Translations under genes and position numbers: made by a program | Assembly (NCBI GenBank): GCA_026129135.1 | Contig: JAHCIQ010000006.1 | Coordinates: 186,001-250,000, forward strand | Source of the DNA: Cyanobacteria bacterium TGS_CYA1 | GTDB lineage: Bacteria > Cyanobacteriota > Vampirovibrionia > Obscuribacterales > Obscuribacteraceae | Reading direction: 5' to 3' | DNA length: 64,000 nt | Notes under the pieces: generated by a model | The model's database searches: none | What the model saw: only the letters and a program-made list of their open reading frames with translations | What the model was told of the DNA's origin: nothing | Shown: positions 1 through 8,930 of the stretch, one piece after another | Layout of the letters: each line of letters begins with the position of its first letter | How positions within the stretch are numbered: the stretch's first letter is position 1

Positions 1-138
1 ACCTACGCATACCACGAATGCCATGCGAGTGCTTCGACGTAGCTCTCCATTTCAACACACCGCCACCAGATGCGGTGTCGATTTGACTGTCAATTTTTTA
101 GACCATTTGCATGAAATTGGTCGTGACGACCTGGTTCC
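1..138. other. Left-edge intergenic region with hairpin and dyad
   Basis: No convincing gene. A 7-bp stem (57-63 with 72-78, 8-nt loop) is followed about 13 nt later by a run of six T, so it may be the terminator of a gene lying left of the window. A second perfect dyad, GGTCGT-G-ACGACC at 119-131, sits directly before the ATG at 139, where a ribosome binding site would be expected. It could be an operator or could hide the start. Both readings are inference. Confidence 0.3.
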
Positions 139-2613
139 ATGATTGTTTCGCGATCATTGCTCGCCCTGGCACTTTCATTGTGCATAGGCGCTCAATCATT
201 GTTGCCATGTTCGCCTTTGTGGGCTAAAGATTCAAAAAAATCGAAAGCAAAATTCAAAGTTGTTGATTTCAAGCAAGCAGATTTCCTGTTTAATCTCGGT
301 TTGCTCGACAGGCTCATCGACCGAGACAAATTTAGCGATGCACTTGCTTTTGCAACCAGGATGAAGAGACCACAAAGCCTTCCTTTAGCAATCAGTCTCG
401 ATTATCGGCTGGCAGCTATTTATGGCAGTCTTGGTCAATTTGACAAAGGAAAAAGAATTGTTGAAAAGGCATTACTTGCCGAACTTGCAATAGATAAAGC
501 GATAGAAAAGGAAGACCGCAAAAAGATTCATCCAAATGAATTTAAGAGCGAAAAGCTTGAATCGAACGAAGAGTTTGAACGTCGATATGAGCAACTCAAA
601 ATACCCAGGCACACTATTCTTGAGAGTGTTCAATGCGGATACAGGGCTCGTCTGCTTCTTGTGCAGCAGCGTTATCTGGATTGCTACTATCTTTGCCTGG
701 CGCGCGAAAAATGTTTTAGAACAAAGACGACAAGCCAGCTGGTTCAAATAAGGAGTATTGCTGCACTGCAATGTCACAAATCATATGTAAGTCGGGATGG
801 AAGCAGACGAAATGTCGATACCGTTTACAAACATGCTCTACAAGCCGAACTTCAAGGTCATTATGACTACGCCATCAAATTGTACGACCTTGTAATCGAA
901 GCCAAACCCCAAGACTTTTATTTTGAAAATTTGGCCAGATTGGCCAAGGCAAGCTGTTTTAGGAAAGAGCGAAATTTCGAGCAGGCAGTCGAAAATTACA
1001 AACTCGTATATGAGTCTGCAAATGGAAAAACTCGTGGTCTGGCAGATAGCCTCATTTATAAATCATTAGCCAGGCAGGCTTTAGCTGGGCTTGAGTATTA
1101 TGGTGCTGATACTGCACATTTGATTTTGCAAGAAAAAGAAATCGATTTTAAGAAGCTCAATGACGAAGACAAACGAAAATATATCGAGCGCTTATATGAT
1201 GTCGGCTACAAGTTGAAAGCCTCTGGCCACGCGCGTAAAGCCCAGGAAATTCTGTGGTTTTGTGTCACTTTTTATCGCAAATATTTTCCTGGGGAAGAAA
1301 CTGCTTTGGCAGGTGTAATGTATGACCTGGCTGAATCTTATTACTGGAGCGAAGCTTACGACCCGGCAATGGAATTGATGGAAGAATGTATAGACCTTAG
1401 AGAAAAGCGTTCAGAAAGTCTTGATGCCCTGGATACTCTTGGCCGAATCTATTTGGCAGGTGACAATAGCAAAAAAGGTGTGGGCGCGTTTGAGAAATTA
1501 CTGCTTGTGAGCTTAAGAGACTTTGCACCAGATACGGTATCTCACTATGAGCCTGGAAATCTGTCAGACTTGATTGAAATAGCGATAAAAGCTCGCAGCG
1601 GACTTGCAAAAGAAAAACGCTCAGTTCTCGATATGAGACTTCAGGCTGTAATCGATGGACTAATATCGCAAAAAGATTTCGATCAAGCACTTAGTCTTGC
1701 AAAAGTATTATTGCAATGGAAAGAGTCTGAATTGGATGCAAAAGCCGATCCTATAATGGACAGTTTGTGGCAGATTGCATGGATTTCGCGAATCAGCGGA
1801 AAACAGGACGAAGCAAATAAATGCTATACAAGACTCATTGAAAATTACCCAACTAAATCTGTCAAATGGCTTGCTACCTGGCATTTTGAAAGAGGACTGA
1901 CTTTCGATTGCCTGGGTGATTACAAAAGTGCGGTGAAGGATTTTCGATCGGCTAAAACCAATTTTCAAAAATATTTCAGTAAGAATCAGGACGACATCGA
2001 TTTCGACGAAAAGGAGTTTCTGGTCAATATCATCTGGGACCTGGACCTGGAGCTGAAATACAAAAAGTTAGATCCGCCAAATAGCGATAATTATTCACGC
2101 TCGTTTCCAATGTATGTCTATAAATGGAATAAAACAGGCGAGCCTTTGCGTATCTATATCGATACCAGTCATAAGACCGGATTTGGTCCAAATCTCGCCT
2201 GCACTATCGATAATATTGTGAAAGACTGGATGAACACCAAAGGGCTGCCACTCACCTGGAAATATGTCGATAGCCCAGAAAATTGCGACATCCACATAAA
2301 AAGAGCCGCTGATTTCGAAGATATACCTGCTGGCTCAGGTGGAAGAGCCAAGTCAGAATTTGTTTATAAAGAAAAGGGCGAAATGAAAGAGCTAAGTAAA
2401 AGTACCCTGCTCATTTACTGTCCCAGTTGGAACGGGGAGGATTTGAGCTATTACGGTATGCAACAAATGAAGAATTTGACAATGCACGAATTTGGGCATG
2501 CTCTAGGACTCGGGCATTCGCCAAATGGAATGGACATAATGTACTGGAAAGCTCCCGCACTAAAGCTTTCAGAGCGTGACCGCAATACGCTCATCCGTCT
2601 TTATTCTAAATAA
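139..2613 (+). CDS. Secreted TPR protein with C-terminal matrixin-like zinc metalloprotease domain
   Basis: The N-terminus is a signal peptide (hydrophobic stretch at residues 6-20, then LPCSPLWAKD), so the 824-residue product is probably exported. Most of the chain (about 45-650) is helical with TPR-like repeats, for example the stretches around residues 235-290 and 580-640. The last 150 residues form a metzincin-type protease: His783, Glu784, His787 and His793 make the HExxHxxGxxH zinc site, and Met801 in DIMY fits the Met-turn. The family cleaves extracellular proteins; the TPR part would dock a partner. No clear Shine-Dalgarno lies before the ATG at 139, which is covered by a small dyad. 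Substrate unknown. The protease call is firm; the TPR assignment is by pattern. Confidence 0.85.
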   Translation: MIVSRSLLALALSLCIGAQSLLPCSPLWAKDSKKSKAKFKVVDFKQADFLFNLGLLDRLIDRDKFSDALAFATRMKRPQSLPLAISLDYRLAAIYGSLGQFDKGKRIVEKALLAELAIDKAIEKEDRKKIHPNEFKSEKLESNEEFERRYEQLKIPRHTILESVQCGYRARLLLVQQRYLDCYYLCLAREKCFRTKTTSQLVQIRSIAALQCHKSYVSRDGSRRNVDTVYKHALQAELQGHYDYAIKLYDLVIEAKPQDFYFENLARLAKASCFRKERNFEQAVENYKLVYESANGKTRGLADSLIYKSLARQALAGLEYYGADTAHLILQEKEIDFKKLNDEDKRKYIERLYDVGYKLKASGHARKAQEILWFCVTFYRKYFPGEETALAGVMYDLAESYYWSEAYDPAMELMEECIDLREKRSESLDALDTLGRIYLAGDNSKKGVGAFEKLLLVSLRDFAPDTVSHYEPGNLSDLIEIAIKARSGLAKEKRSVLDMRLQAVIDGLISQKDFDQALSLAKVLLQWKESELDAKADPIMDSLWQIAWISRISGKQDEANKCYTRLIENYPTKSVKWLATWHFERGLTFDCLGDYKSAVKDFRSAKTNFQKYFSKNQDDIDFDEKEFLVNIIWDLDLELKYKKLDPPNSDNYSRSFPMYVYKWNKTGEPLRIYIDTSHKTGFGPNLACTIDNIVKDWMNTKGLPLTWKYVDSPENCDIHIKRAADFEDIPAGSGGRAKSEFVYKEKGEMKELSKSTLLIYCPSWNGEDLSYYGMQQMKNLTMHEFGHALGLGHSPNGMDIMYWKAPALKLSERDRNTLIRLYSK

Positions 2614-2688
2614 GTTGAATTCTCTTTAAATTGGCTGACCTTCTAAAGAGGTAGAATCTGAAAGTCACCCGAAGAGGACCAATATTTC

Positions 2689-3348
2689 ATGGCAAACAGT
2701 GGAATTGACTTCAATCCTGGCTCGCATCCCTTTCCAGACGATAGAAATAGGTCCATTCTATGGGCTCGCTACAAGATGGAAGATGCGCAAAGCAATGAAA
2801 GTGGGTCGCTCTGGTGTGTTTTGTCTATCAAACAAACAGATAAAGCTTGTTCTTATGCTGTGATTGATTCAAAAGGCAAGACCATTCTGGATTCTGTAAT
2901 TACGCCCCAGAGTTATGCCGAACAGCGCAAAGAACTGGTCGATTACTTCCGCGCAAAAGAAGTTATCGTCTGGGATTTGAAAGAAAAGTGGGGACTTTTG
3001 AATCAGCTCGACGCGCTTTTTGGTGTTGATCCCAGTCAGAATTTAGCCACTGTGGCAAGAACCTGGACATGGCACGATATTGCCGATGAATATGCACGTT
3101 TTGTTGGAGAGCTGGTTCCCGGTTGCAATCTTGAATCTGGCAGAACCTACTCGCCCGAGCCCTTCAAGCCACTGGCAGGACTGTCTTGTGCTCAAGAATG
3201 CAAAGACATCAAAGATATAATCGTCAAAATGGCTGGAACATCGCTTGTGACCGATCCGCTTGCTTCAGGCAAGAAAGGCTGGACGGCAGAATTCTACCGA
3301 CCTAATTTCAGTCCTACAGAAAAACTGAAAAAGTTTTTCGAGTTCTAG
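2689..3348 (+). CDS. Hypothetical protein resembling a degenerate DnaQ-like (DEDD) exonuclease domain
   Basis: A 219-residue cytoplasmic protein with no signal peptide; a GAAGAGGA ribosome binding site lies 11 nt upstream. Residues about 42-72 (LWCVLSIKQTD, then YAVIDSKGKTILDS) have the layout of Exo I of DnaQ-type 3'-5' exonucleases, where VLDIETT is followed by the next two strands. The acidic residues expected there are Ser and Lys instead. A region like Exo II (VIVWDLKEKWGLL) and a C-terminal helical region like Exo III follow, without the His. If the fold call is right the protein is catalytically dead and may bind nucleic acid or protein. This is a weak fold guess by eye. Its TAG stop shares the bases CTAG with the stop of the convergent gene at 3345. 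Confidence 0.6.
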   Translation: MANSGIDFNPGSHPFPDDRNRSILWARYKMEDAQSNESGSLWCVLSIKQTDKACSYAVIDSKGKTILDSVITPQSYAEQRKELVDYFRAKEVIVWDLKEKWGLLNQLDALFGVDPSQNLATVARTWTWHDIADEYARFVGELVPGCNLESGRTYSPEPFKPLAGLSCAQECKDIKDIIVKMAGTSLVTDPLASGKKGWTAEFYRPNFSPTEKLKKFFEF

Positions 3349-4556
3349 AATACGCCGCTTTTCTTAATCGATTCAGCGCGCTCGTAAATTTCGTGCGCTT
3401 CGAGAATTTCAAGCGCTTCGTTAATAGAGTCGACGCCAGCTTCGTTTTCATTGCTGTGAGTTGCATAAACTGGTTGAAGCGCTAGCTTTTGAAAAGCCAT
3501 GCCAATTTCTTCTGCCGTTGCACAAACAAAATTTTCCATATGAGCACGCGTTTCTTTTATGGATATAGCGAGATCGACTGCTACTGTATTGTTCACTAGT
3601 TGCTTGACTGAATCTGGAAGAGAAGCGCCTTGAGCCAGTTTGTTCGAAAGCGATTTGACTTTGTCACCTATTTTCTTGGCTGCAGTGCTGAACTTCTTGT
3701 TCATTTCAACCTGAACAATTTCATTCAAAACGGCATTCATAAATCCAGGTGCTTCTGGCTGACCACCAAATTTTTCACCGGTCTTCTGTACTATTTGTTT
3801 GATCTCATCCGGTTTTATGCCTTTGAACTCTAAGGCGAGTTTGGAGGAAAGTGCTTCGCAAGTTGCGTTCCAGCCGGAGGCTTTCTGTAAAACGAGAGTC
3901 ACCATATTCAATGGCAAATCAAATGCCATTTCAAATGCCTTTTCTCGCAATTCGCTGTTAGTACAAAGTGCTGAAATCATCGGACGCAAGCTCGCAGACG
4001 AAGACGCGGGGCTTTGCAAGAAATTTTGCAACTCTTCCTGTCCAAGTTTTTGATCAATGGACAAATCGGTCTGTGCGCGTTTGACTATTGATTTGAGAGT
4101 TGAAACGAGGTCGAAATCTTTTTCGATATCAACTTTCAATGAAACTATGCCATCTTGTTCTTTTTGTTGAGACCAGGTGCTGGCTGGAATATAGGCTACG
4201 ATTTCGGCATTGTCTTGCTCGAATTTGACTACAAGACTTCCTGAATTCAATAAAGCGCTTCCAAGCAGAATTTTGTTCAAAGAAACAAAATTATCTGATT
4301 CCAGAACGCGTACATCTATATGTCGACCATTAACAACCAGGTCGTTGACGCCGAGTGTACTTGCAAGGCTCTGAATATTACTTAGAGACTCCCATTGCTC
4401 AGAAACGAGATTCAATTTCGGGTCGAGTTCACAAATGATAGCTTCGGCACTTAGCAATGCAAGGTCGAGTTTTTGGTTTACTCCCTGCGCCATAGCGTTG
4501 CTCGAGGAGAGAATCTCCATTTCTCTGGTCAGCGCGATTTTTTTACCGGTTGCCAT
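3345..4556 (-). CDS. Hypothetical helical protein
   Basis: I do not recognise this 403-residue protein. It has no signal peptide and no clear membrane segment. It is rich in Leu, Ala, Lys and Ser and should be mostly helical, with a likely beta-containing part at about residues 70-130 (VNDLVVNGRHIDVRV to AEIVAYIPAS). The start is well supported: GAGGTAGAAG lies directly before the ATG. The upstream minus-strand gene (4642-6084) ends 85 bases before this start, so the two may share a transcript. The 3' end overlaps the convergent gene by 4 bases through a shared CTAG. Confidence 0.7.
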   Translation of the reverse strand: MATGKKIALTREMEILSSSNAMAQGVNQKLDLALLSAEAIICELDPKLNLVSEQWESLSNIQSLASTLGVNDLVVNGRHIDVRVLESDNFVSLNKILLGSALLNSGSLVVKFEQDNAEIVAYIPASTWSQQKEQDGIVSLKVDIEKDFDLVSTLKSIVKRAQTDLSIDQKLGQEELQNFLQSPASSSASLRPMISALCTNSELREKAFEMAFDLPLNMVTLVLQKASGWNATCEALSSKLALEFKGIKPDEIKQIVQKTGEKFGGQPEAPGFMNAVLNEIVQVEMNKKFSTAAKKIGDKVKSLSNKLAQGASLPDSVKQLVNNTVAVDLAISIKETRAHMENFVCATAEEIGMAFQKLALQPVYATHSNENEAGVDSINEALEILEAHEIYERAESIKKSGVF

Positions 4557-4641
4557 CTTCTACCTCGTTACCGCCTGATGAACTTGATTTGGCGTGTCGT
4601 TATTTCTAACAACGTCGAATGTGAAAAAATTAGAGTGGTTT

Positions 4642-6084
4642 TCATAAAATTGCCTTTTTTCTTAATTCAGACAGCTGCTCATCGCCAAGCGACAGCGCGG
4701 TTGCAACGTCTTGCCATTCGCCAAATGGACGTTTGGCAACAATCAGATCCAGCTCTTTGGCATTAAACTCTAGGGCTCTAAGCTTTTCTGGCGTCGCTTT
4801 ATTTAAGTCAATCCTTATTATGTGAACCGATATCGGTTTAAGTACGGCGCCTCGTCTGATTAAAATTTCGAGCTCGCCAGGCGTCAAATAGAGCTTTTCG
4901 GCAATCTGAATAATGGTTTCAAAGGGACGCTGCTCCACTATCTTTTGTGCCAGTTCTTTGCCCGCTCCAAGAATATCCATAATATCGCGGCGAGTTGCAC
5001 TGTTTACATCGATGGGACAAAAGGCAGCTACACCGCCATTGTCGATGATAGTTTGTAAACGTTCGGATTTAATTATTTTGTTTTCGACCAGAGCTTCAAG
5101 CGAACTGAATTGTCGCGAAGCTATCAGTCTGTCTACTTCACCTTCGGTTAAACCAAGGTGGTGATTGAGTTCGCGACGCGAAGCGGTATTTACGTTTATC
5201 TGTGCTTGCCACGATTTTGCTATGGTTGGAGTTTGGGTTCGCAAAACGTCGCGAATCAAATTCAATCCTTTATCGAGCAAAACCTGACAGCGAGCGATTT
5301 TACGTGCCGGGCTATCGCCTGATAACTTGAGCACTTCGCAGCATTCTTTCATGGTCATTTCTTGACCCGTATTAGAATGTTTGGTTAAACCCATGCCGAA
5401 CATGCAATCAATTACTTCGAGTGCTTCTTTGTTTGCAGACTTGCTATCTTTGAGGAGTTCGCTCAAAACCTGTCTGACCTGGTTCAATTCACCTACTTGC
5501 TCATTCGATAATGCTATATTTTCCGGAATCGCATTTATATCGGCAGCAATGTTCTCGCGCGGGTCTTTATCGCCTTCTTCAAGGTACATGTCTTGTAGTG
5601 TGTTTTGTTCCCATTGCCATTCGGCTTTGATGTAGTCCACTACTAGATTATGTACAGAGCGCTGAATATAGCCTGGCAACAGCACTTTGAAGCCATCTTG
5701 AGTTTTTTCGCTCAATTGTTTTTTCAAGGCGTGACAAAGTTTCTCTGCTGCGTCCAAAGAAAGCGAAACGCAATTTCCCTTTTGCTCGTCTTTGGCGAGA
5801 TGGCGCATCTGCCAAAATCTGCGTAAGCTCTGATTGAATTCGAGCATTTTGGCGATTTGAGGCTGAAAATAGTTATTGCGCAAAAGGACTATAAAGCCAT
5901 CGCCATGCCCTTCTTGCATATTCAAGCATTTGGAATAAATGTTTTGCGCGCCAATTGCTTTTAGAAATTCAAAAACTGATTTTTTGCCGCTACGCTCGTC
6001 ATGCGGTAAAGCGTTGTAGACATTTCTCCATTCTGGCACTATCGCCAGAATTTCTTCCACTTCGGTTTTGTTGGAAAGTGGCAT
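4642..6084 (-). CDS. Sigma-factor-like protein with three C-terminal helix-hairpin-helix repeats
   Basis: The product has 480 residues. Residues about 130-165 (LPGYIQRSVHNLVVDYIKAE) resemble sigma-70 region 2. Residues about 250-290 (MTMKECCEVLKLSGDSPARK and the following basic helix) resemble the region 4 helix-turn-helix. From about residue 297 three ComEA-type units follow, each opening with a version of (I/V)(N/D)(V/L)N(T/S/K)A(S/T)xxxL (INVNTASRRELNHHLGL, IDVNSATRRDIMDILGA, IDLNKATPEKLRALEFN). Such helix-hairpin-helix units bind DNA backbone non-specifically. I infer a DNA-binding or transcription-related protein; whether it binds RNA polymerase cannot be told. Its ATG overlaps the stop of the upstream gene (6084-6530) as ATGA, so the pair is probably translationally coupled. 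Confidence 0.75.
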   Translation of the reverse strand: MPLSNKTEVEEILAIVPEWRNVYNALPHDERSGKKSVFEFLKAIGAQNIYSKCLNMQEGHGDGFIVLLRNNYFQPQIAKMLEFNQSLRRFWQMRHLAKDEQKGNCVSLSLDAAEKLCHALKKQLSEKTQDGFKVLLPGYIQRSVHNLVVDYIKAEWQWEQNTLQDMYLEEGDKDPRENIAADINAIPENIALSNEQVGELNQVRQVLSELLKDSKSANKEALEVIDCMFGMGLTKHSNTGQEMTMKECCEVLKLSGDSPARKIARCQVLLDKGLNLIRDVLRTQTPTIAKSWQAQINVNTASRRELNHHLGLTEGEVDRLIASRQFSSLEALVENKIIKSERLQTIIDNGGVAAFCPIDVNSATRRDIMDILGAGKELAQKIVEQRPFETIIQIAEKLYLTPGELEILIRRGAVLKPISVHIIRIDLNKATPEKLRALEFNAKELDLIVAKRPFGEWQDVATALSLGDEQLSELRKKAIL

Positions 6085-6530
6085 CAGATCGAATCTAGTC
6101 CTGGCAGTTGAGCGGGTACGTCATTGATTTCATCGTGCGCGGTGAGCATTATGTGACTGACACATGTCCAGGATATCCACAAAAGAAAAGCAAAGAAAGC
6201 CATGATAACTTTGACTTTGACGTCTTTGATTTCTTTCTTTTTTTTGGAACCTTGCACGCTCAAAATAGTGTCTATTTGATACATCAGCATGATTAGAGCG
6301 GCAATACCAAGTCCGACAGCCCCTGAACGCAATGCTTCATTGCGGGCTTCTTGAGCATATTTGGTCGGAGCCGGAGCATTGGCTTGAAGATTGCCTGGCC
6401 GCCAGGGTTTTTCGGCGCGTTGGTAAGTGAAGAGATAAGGAGCGGCAAATGCCATTACCAGAACCAAAATCTTTATGTAGAGTTTGTTTATAGGTTTTTT
6501 CGTTTGTACCGCAGTACTTTCTTGTTCCAT
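6084..6530 (-). CDS. Small membrane protein of unknown function
   Basis: A 148-residue protein with three likely membrane segments: about 20-36 (IKILVLVMAFAAPYLFT), 73-92 (AVGLGIAALIMLMYQID) and 108-130 (VIMAFFAFLLWISWTCVS). A basic KKKKEIKDVKVK loop separates the last two. I do not recognise the family. It is first in a two-gene operon, its stop overlapping the start of the sigma-like/HhH gene by 4 bases. Co-expression suggests it anchors or signals to that DNA-binding protein, but that is only inference. Confidence 0.7.
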   Translation of the reverse strand: MEQESTAVQTKKPINKLYIKILVLVMAFAAPYLFTYQRAEKPWRPGNLQANAPAPTKYAQEARNEALRSGAVGLGIAALIMLMYQIDTILSVQGSKKKKEIKDVKVKVIMAFFAFLLWISWTCVSHIMLTAHDEINDVPAQLPGLDSI

Positions 6531-6650
6531 TGAATAATTCTTGAAAACGCCGCTACTAAAATGCCAAAGGCTGCAACATGTCTAAATTCTACAGTCTTAT
6601 ATTAGCCTCCTCATAGAGTAATATGGTATTTGTTGAGAAATTAGGAAGTT

Positions 6651-7952
6651 ATGAAGTCATCCGACAGGCAATTTGGACTGGAAGTCGACACTGAAGCAGT
6701 GGGAAATTCTCTGGCTCAAATAATTGTGCTTGACAATGGAAGTGAGCAAGTAATCGGTCAGGCGTGGCTTGCAGCCCCCAATAAACTCGTAACTTGCGCC
6801 CATGTCATCAGCAAATATTTGAACAGCCCCGAACTCTTGATTGTCAAGTTTCTTGCTTCGGGAAATACCTATAATTTAGGGTTGGGTGGCAAAATTCATC
6901 TGCATCCCAAATTTCAGGTTGATGCTGGTAAAGAAAAACTGGTCAAGTTTGACCTTGTTGTTCTAGAAGTCGAACTGGCCTTGCCTGAATCAGAAGCACA
7001 ACCAATACCTGTCGCTTTCGACATGAAATTGCCTGCTCAAGAAGCACTTTGTGCAATTCGTTACCCATCGCATTTAGGTCAGTTCACGACTACCGTCTCT
7101 CCTGTGGCTCAAGTTGGTCGCTTTTTGGGACCTTTGAAAAAAGAGGATCCATACCATTTGTTGCACGATCTGGCGCTTGCCCCAGGCGATTCAGGATGTC
7201 CATTGATGAGCGGAAATTATCTGGTAGCCGTTCATTGTGGTGATACCGCTACTTTGCCTGGTCTAAATTTGCCGACTACTGCCATTCGGCTTGCCATTTC
7301 AGTCGATGCCTTAAAAGACCTTGGAATTAAGGGAAGCTCGCCAGTCGCCGCAAATCGCACAATGAGTGCTGTTTGCCAGGGTCTAGTTGCCTTTTTACTG
7401 GTCGGACTGCTTAGCTTTGCTATTCTTTCGGCTTTTTTGATTCTTCCAAAGCTTGGCGCTGACGGAAAAGAAGGTACACGTATCAAACCGTTATCGGTAA
7501 TGTTTACCAAGCCTCTGACCGGTTATAAACTGGGTGAGGAAGTGGAGATTGCCCTGCGCACACAGTCTGACTGTTATGTTTATCTGTTCTATATCGAAGA
7601 CAACAAAGCTCTTGTGCTCTTCCCACCTATTAAAACCGATAAGTCTGCTCGCATAGAAGACGGCAAAACCAGGATTGTGGACGGCTATGGCATTTACAAA
7701 TTGAAGGCAGATCCAAGTCCGAACGGAAAATTGCATTTACTCGCCCTAATTTCTTCTGTACCTCCCGTAGAAGATAAGGCAATGGAGGAAGCGGTCAAAA
7801 CCAACGCCTGTCAATTGCCAATCGACGGTGACACATTGCTTCAACGAATCGACAACTTAAGGACCCAAAATCCAGACGAAGTTTTTTATGAAGTGATAGA
7901 TGCTCCCAGAGCGACTATTACCTCGGGTGAAGAACTGAGTCAAGCACATTAA
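6651..7952 (+). CDS. Trypsin-like serine protease domain, membrane segment and DUF4384 domain
   Basis: The 433-residue protein opens with a trypsin-fold domain (about 20-225). The triad is visible: His51 in TCAH, Asp101 in FDLVV and Ser181 in GDSGCP. There is no N-terminal signal peptide. One strong membrane segment lies at about 241-266, and a DUF4384 domain follows at about 285-370 (LGEEVEIALRTQSDCYVYLF, then LFPP). With one internal membrane segment the protease half is predicted cytoplasmic and the DUF4384 half periplasmic, or the reverse. DUF4384 is often fused to caspase-like or trypsin-like peptidases in bacteria. AGGAAG precedes the ATG. The next gene, 20 bases on, encodes a secreted DUF4384 protein, so they form an operon. 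Confidence 0.88.
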   Translation: MKSSDRQFGLEVDTEAVGNSLAQIIVLDNGSEQVIGQAWLAAPNKLVTCAHVISKYLNSPELLIVKFLASGNTYNLGLGGKIHLHPKFQVDAGKEKLVKFDLVVLEVELALPESEAQPIPVAFDMKLPAQEALCAIRYPSHLGQFTTTVSPVAQVGRFLGPLKKEDPYHLLHDLALAPGDSGCPLMSGNYLVAVHCGDTATLPGLNLPTTAIRLAISVDALKDLGIKGSSPVAANRTMSAVCQGLVAFLLVGLLSFAILSAFLILPKLGADGKEGTRIKPLSVMFTKPLTGYKLGEEVEIALRTQSDCYVYLFYIEDNKALVLFPPIKTDKSARIEDGKTRIVDGYGIYKLKADPSPNGKLHLLALISSVPPVEDKAMEEAVKTNACQLPIDGDTLLQRIDNLRTQNPDEVFYEVIDAPRATITSGEELSQAH

Positions 7953-7972
7953 TCAAAGGAAGAAAGATCGCC

Positions 7973-8914
7973 ATGAACACAAAGAGTAAGTTTGCTTCGA
8001 GCCTTATAGCTGGGACGATGCTTTTGAGTCTGGGATTCTCGAGCGTAGCGTTTGCTGATGAGAAGAGTGAACCTACAAAAGAAGAAATCGAAAATTCCAA
8101 AGACAGGGGGTTATTCGTCGATCCACTTTCACCTGCTAAGAAAACACCTAAAGCGGTCGAGACCAAATCTGTTACTAAAGATACGGTCAAAGAATCTAAT
8201 AAAAAAGAAGTCAAAAAGACTCAGACCAAAGTTGTTAACGAGAAAACAGACAAGACTCAAAAAAACGTCAAAAAAGTAGCAGTGAAAAAAGTCACTCCTG
8301 CTGAGAAAACAGCCAAAATATCTGCAGTCTCCGAAAAAATTGAAAGCCCGGTGCAAAAGGCGTCCTTCGTCAATGGTGACCAGGTCATTGCTGCATGGTT
8401 GAATAAAAAAGGCAATTCACCTAAATACAAAGATGGAGAGAAACTTACCGTAACCGTGGCTGCAAGCCAAGATTGCAATGTAATGATCTTCAATTACGAT
8501 GGTGGCACACTCACTCAGATTTTCCCAAATGAGAATCAATCGGATCCATTGTTGCGCGCTGGAGAAACGGTAGAAGTTGGTGGAGCCAATAGCAGCTTCG
8601 AATACCAAGCTAGCAATACGAGCGACAAACCATCGAACGAAAAAATCTTCGTTTATGCTTATCCGGTTAAATCGCACAGTGCTCCTATTACTGTGGCGAT
8701 GAGTCCTGTGCAAAGTTCGCCCTTTAGATCGGCGGAAATGTCGCTTGAAAAATATCGTGACCTGGTCAATGAGTCGAAAGTATTCTTTGCCAGAAAAGTA
8801 AAGGTGATACCGAAAGCCACTGCTGATGGTGGCTCACCCGTGAAGCTCGCCAGCCTCGACGATCAAGGGGTTGGAGTGAACAAAGTAGAGCTTTCGCTCA
8901 CTATCGAGAAATAA
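7973..8914 (+). CDS. Secreted DUF4384-domain protein with lysine-rich linker
   Basis: A 313-residue exported protein: signal peptide at residues 1-29 (ending SVAFADE), then a Lys/Thr/Val-rich, probably disordered linker to about residue 120, then a DUF4384 domain at about 133-240 (GEKLTVTVAASQDCNVMIFN, then LTQIFPN). The same domain ends the protein encoded 20 bases upstream. Ribosome binding site AAGGAAGAAAG precedes the ATG. The gene ends at a strong terminator (8931-8977). Function unknown; the shared domain suggests the two proteins work together at the envelope. The linker could pass through or bind peptidoglycan. Confidence 0.85.
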   Translation: MNTKSKFASSLIAGTMLLSLGFSSVAFADEKSEPTKEEIENSKDRGLFVDPLSPAKKTPKAVETKSVTKDTVKESNKKEVKKTQTKVVNEKTDKTQKNVKKVAVKKVTPAEKTAKISAVSEKIESPVQKASFVNGDQVIAAWLNKKGNSPKYKDGEKLTVTVAASQDCNVMIFNYDGGTLTQIFPNENQSDPLLRAGETVEVGGANSSFEYQASNTSDKPSNEKIFVYAYPVKSHSAPITVAMSPVQSSPFRSAEMSLEKYRDLVNESKVFFARKVKVIPKATADGGSPVKLASLDDQGVGVNKVELSLTIEK

Positions 8915-8930
8915 ACTGGCTCTAGCCAGC

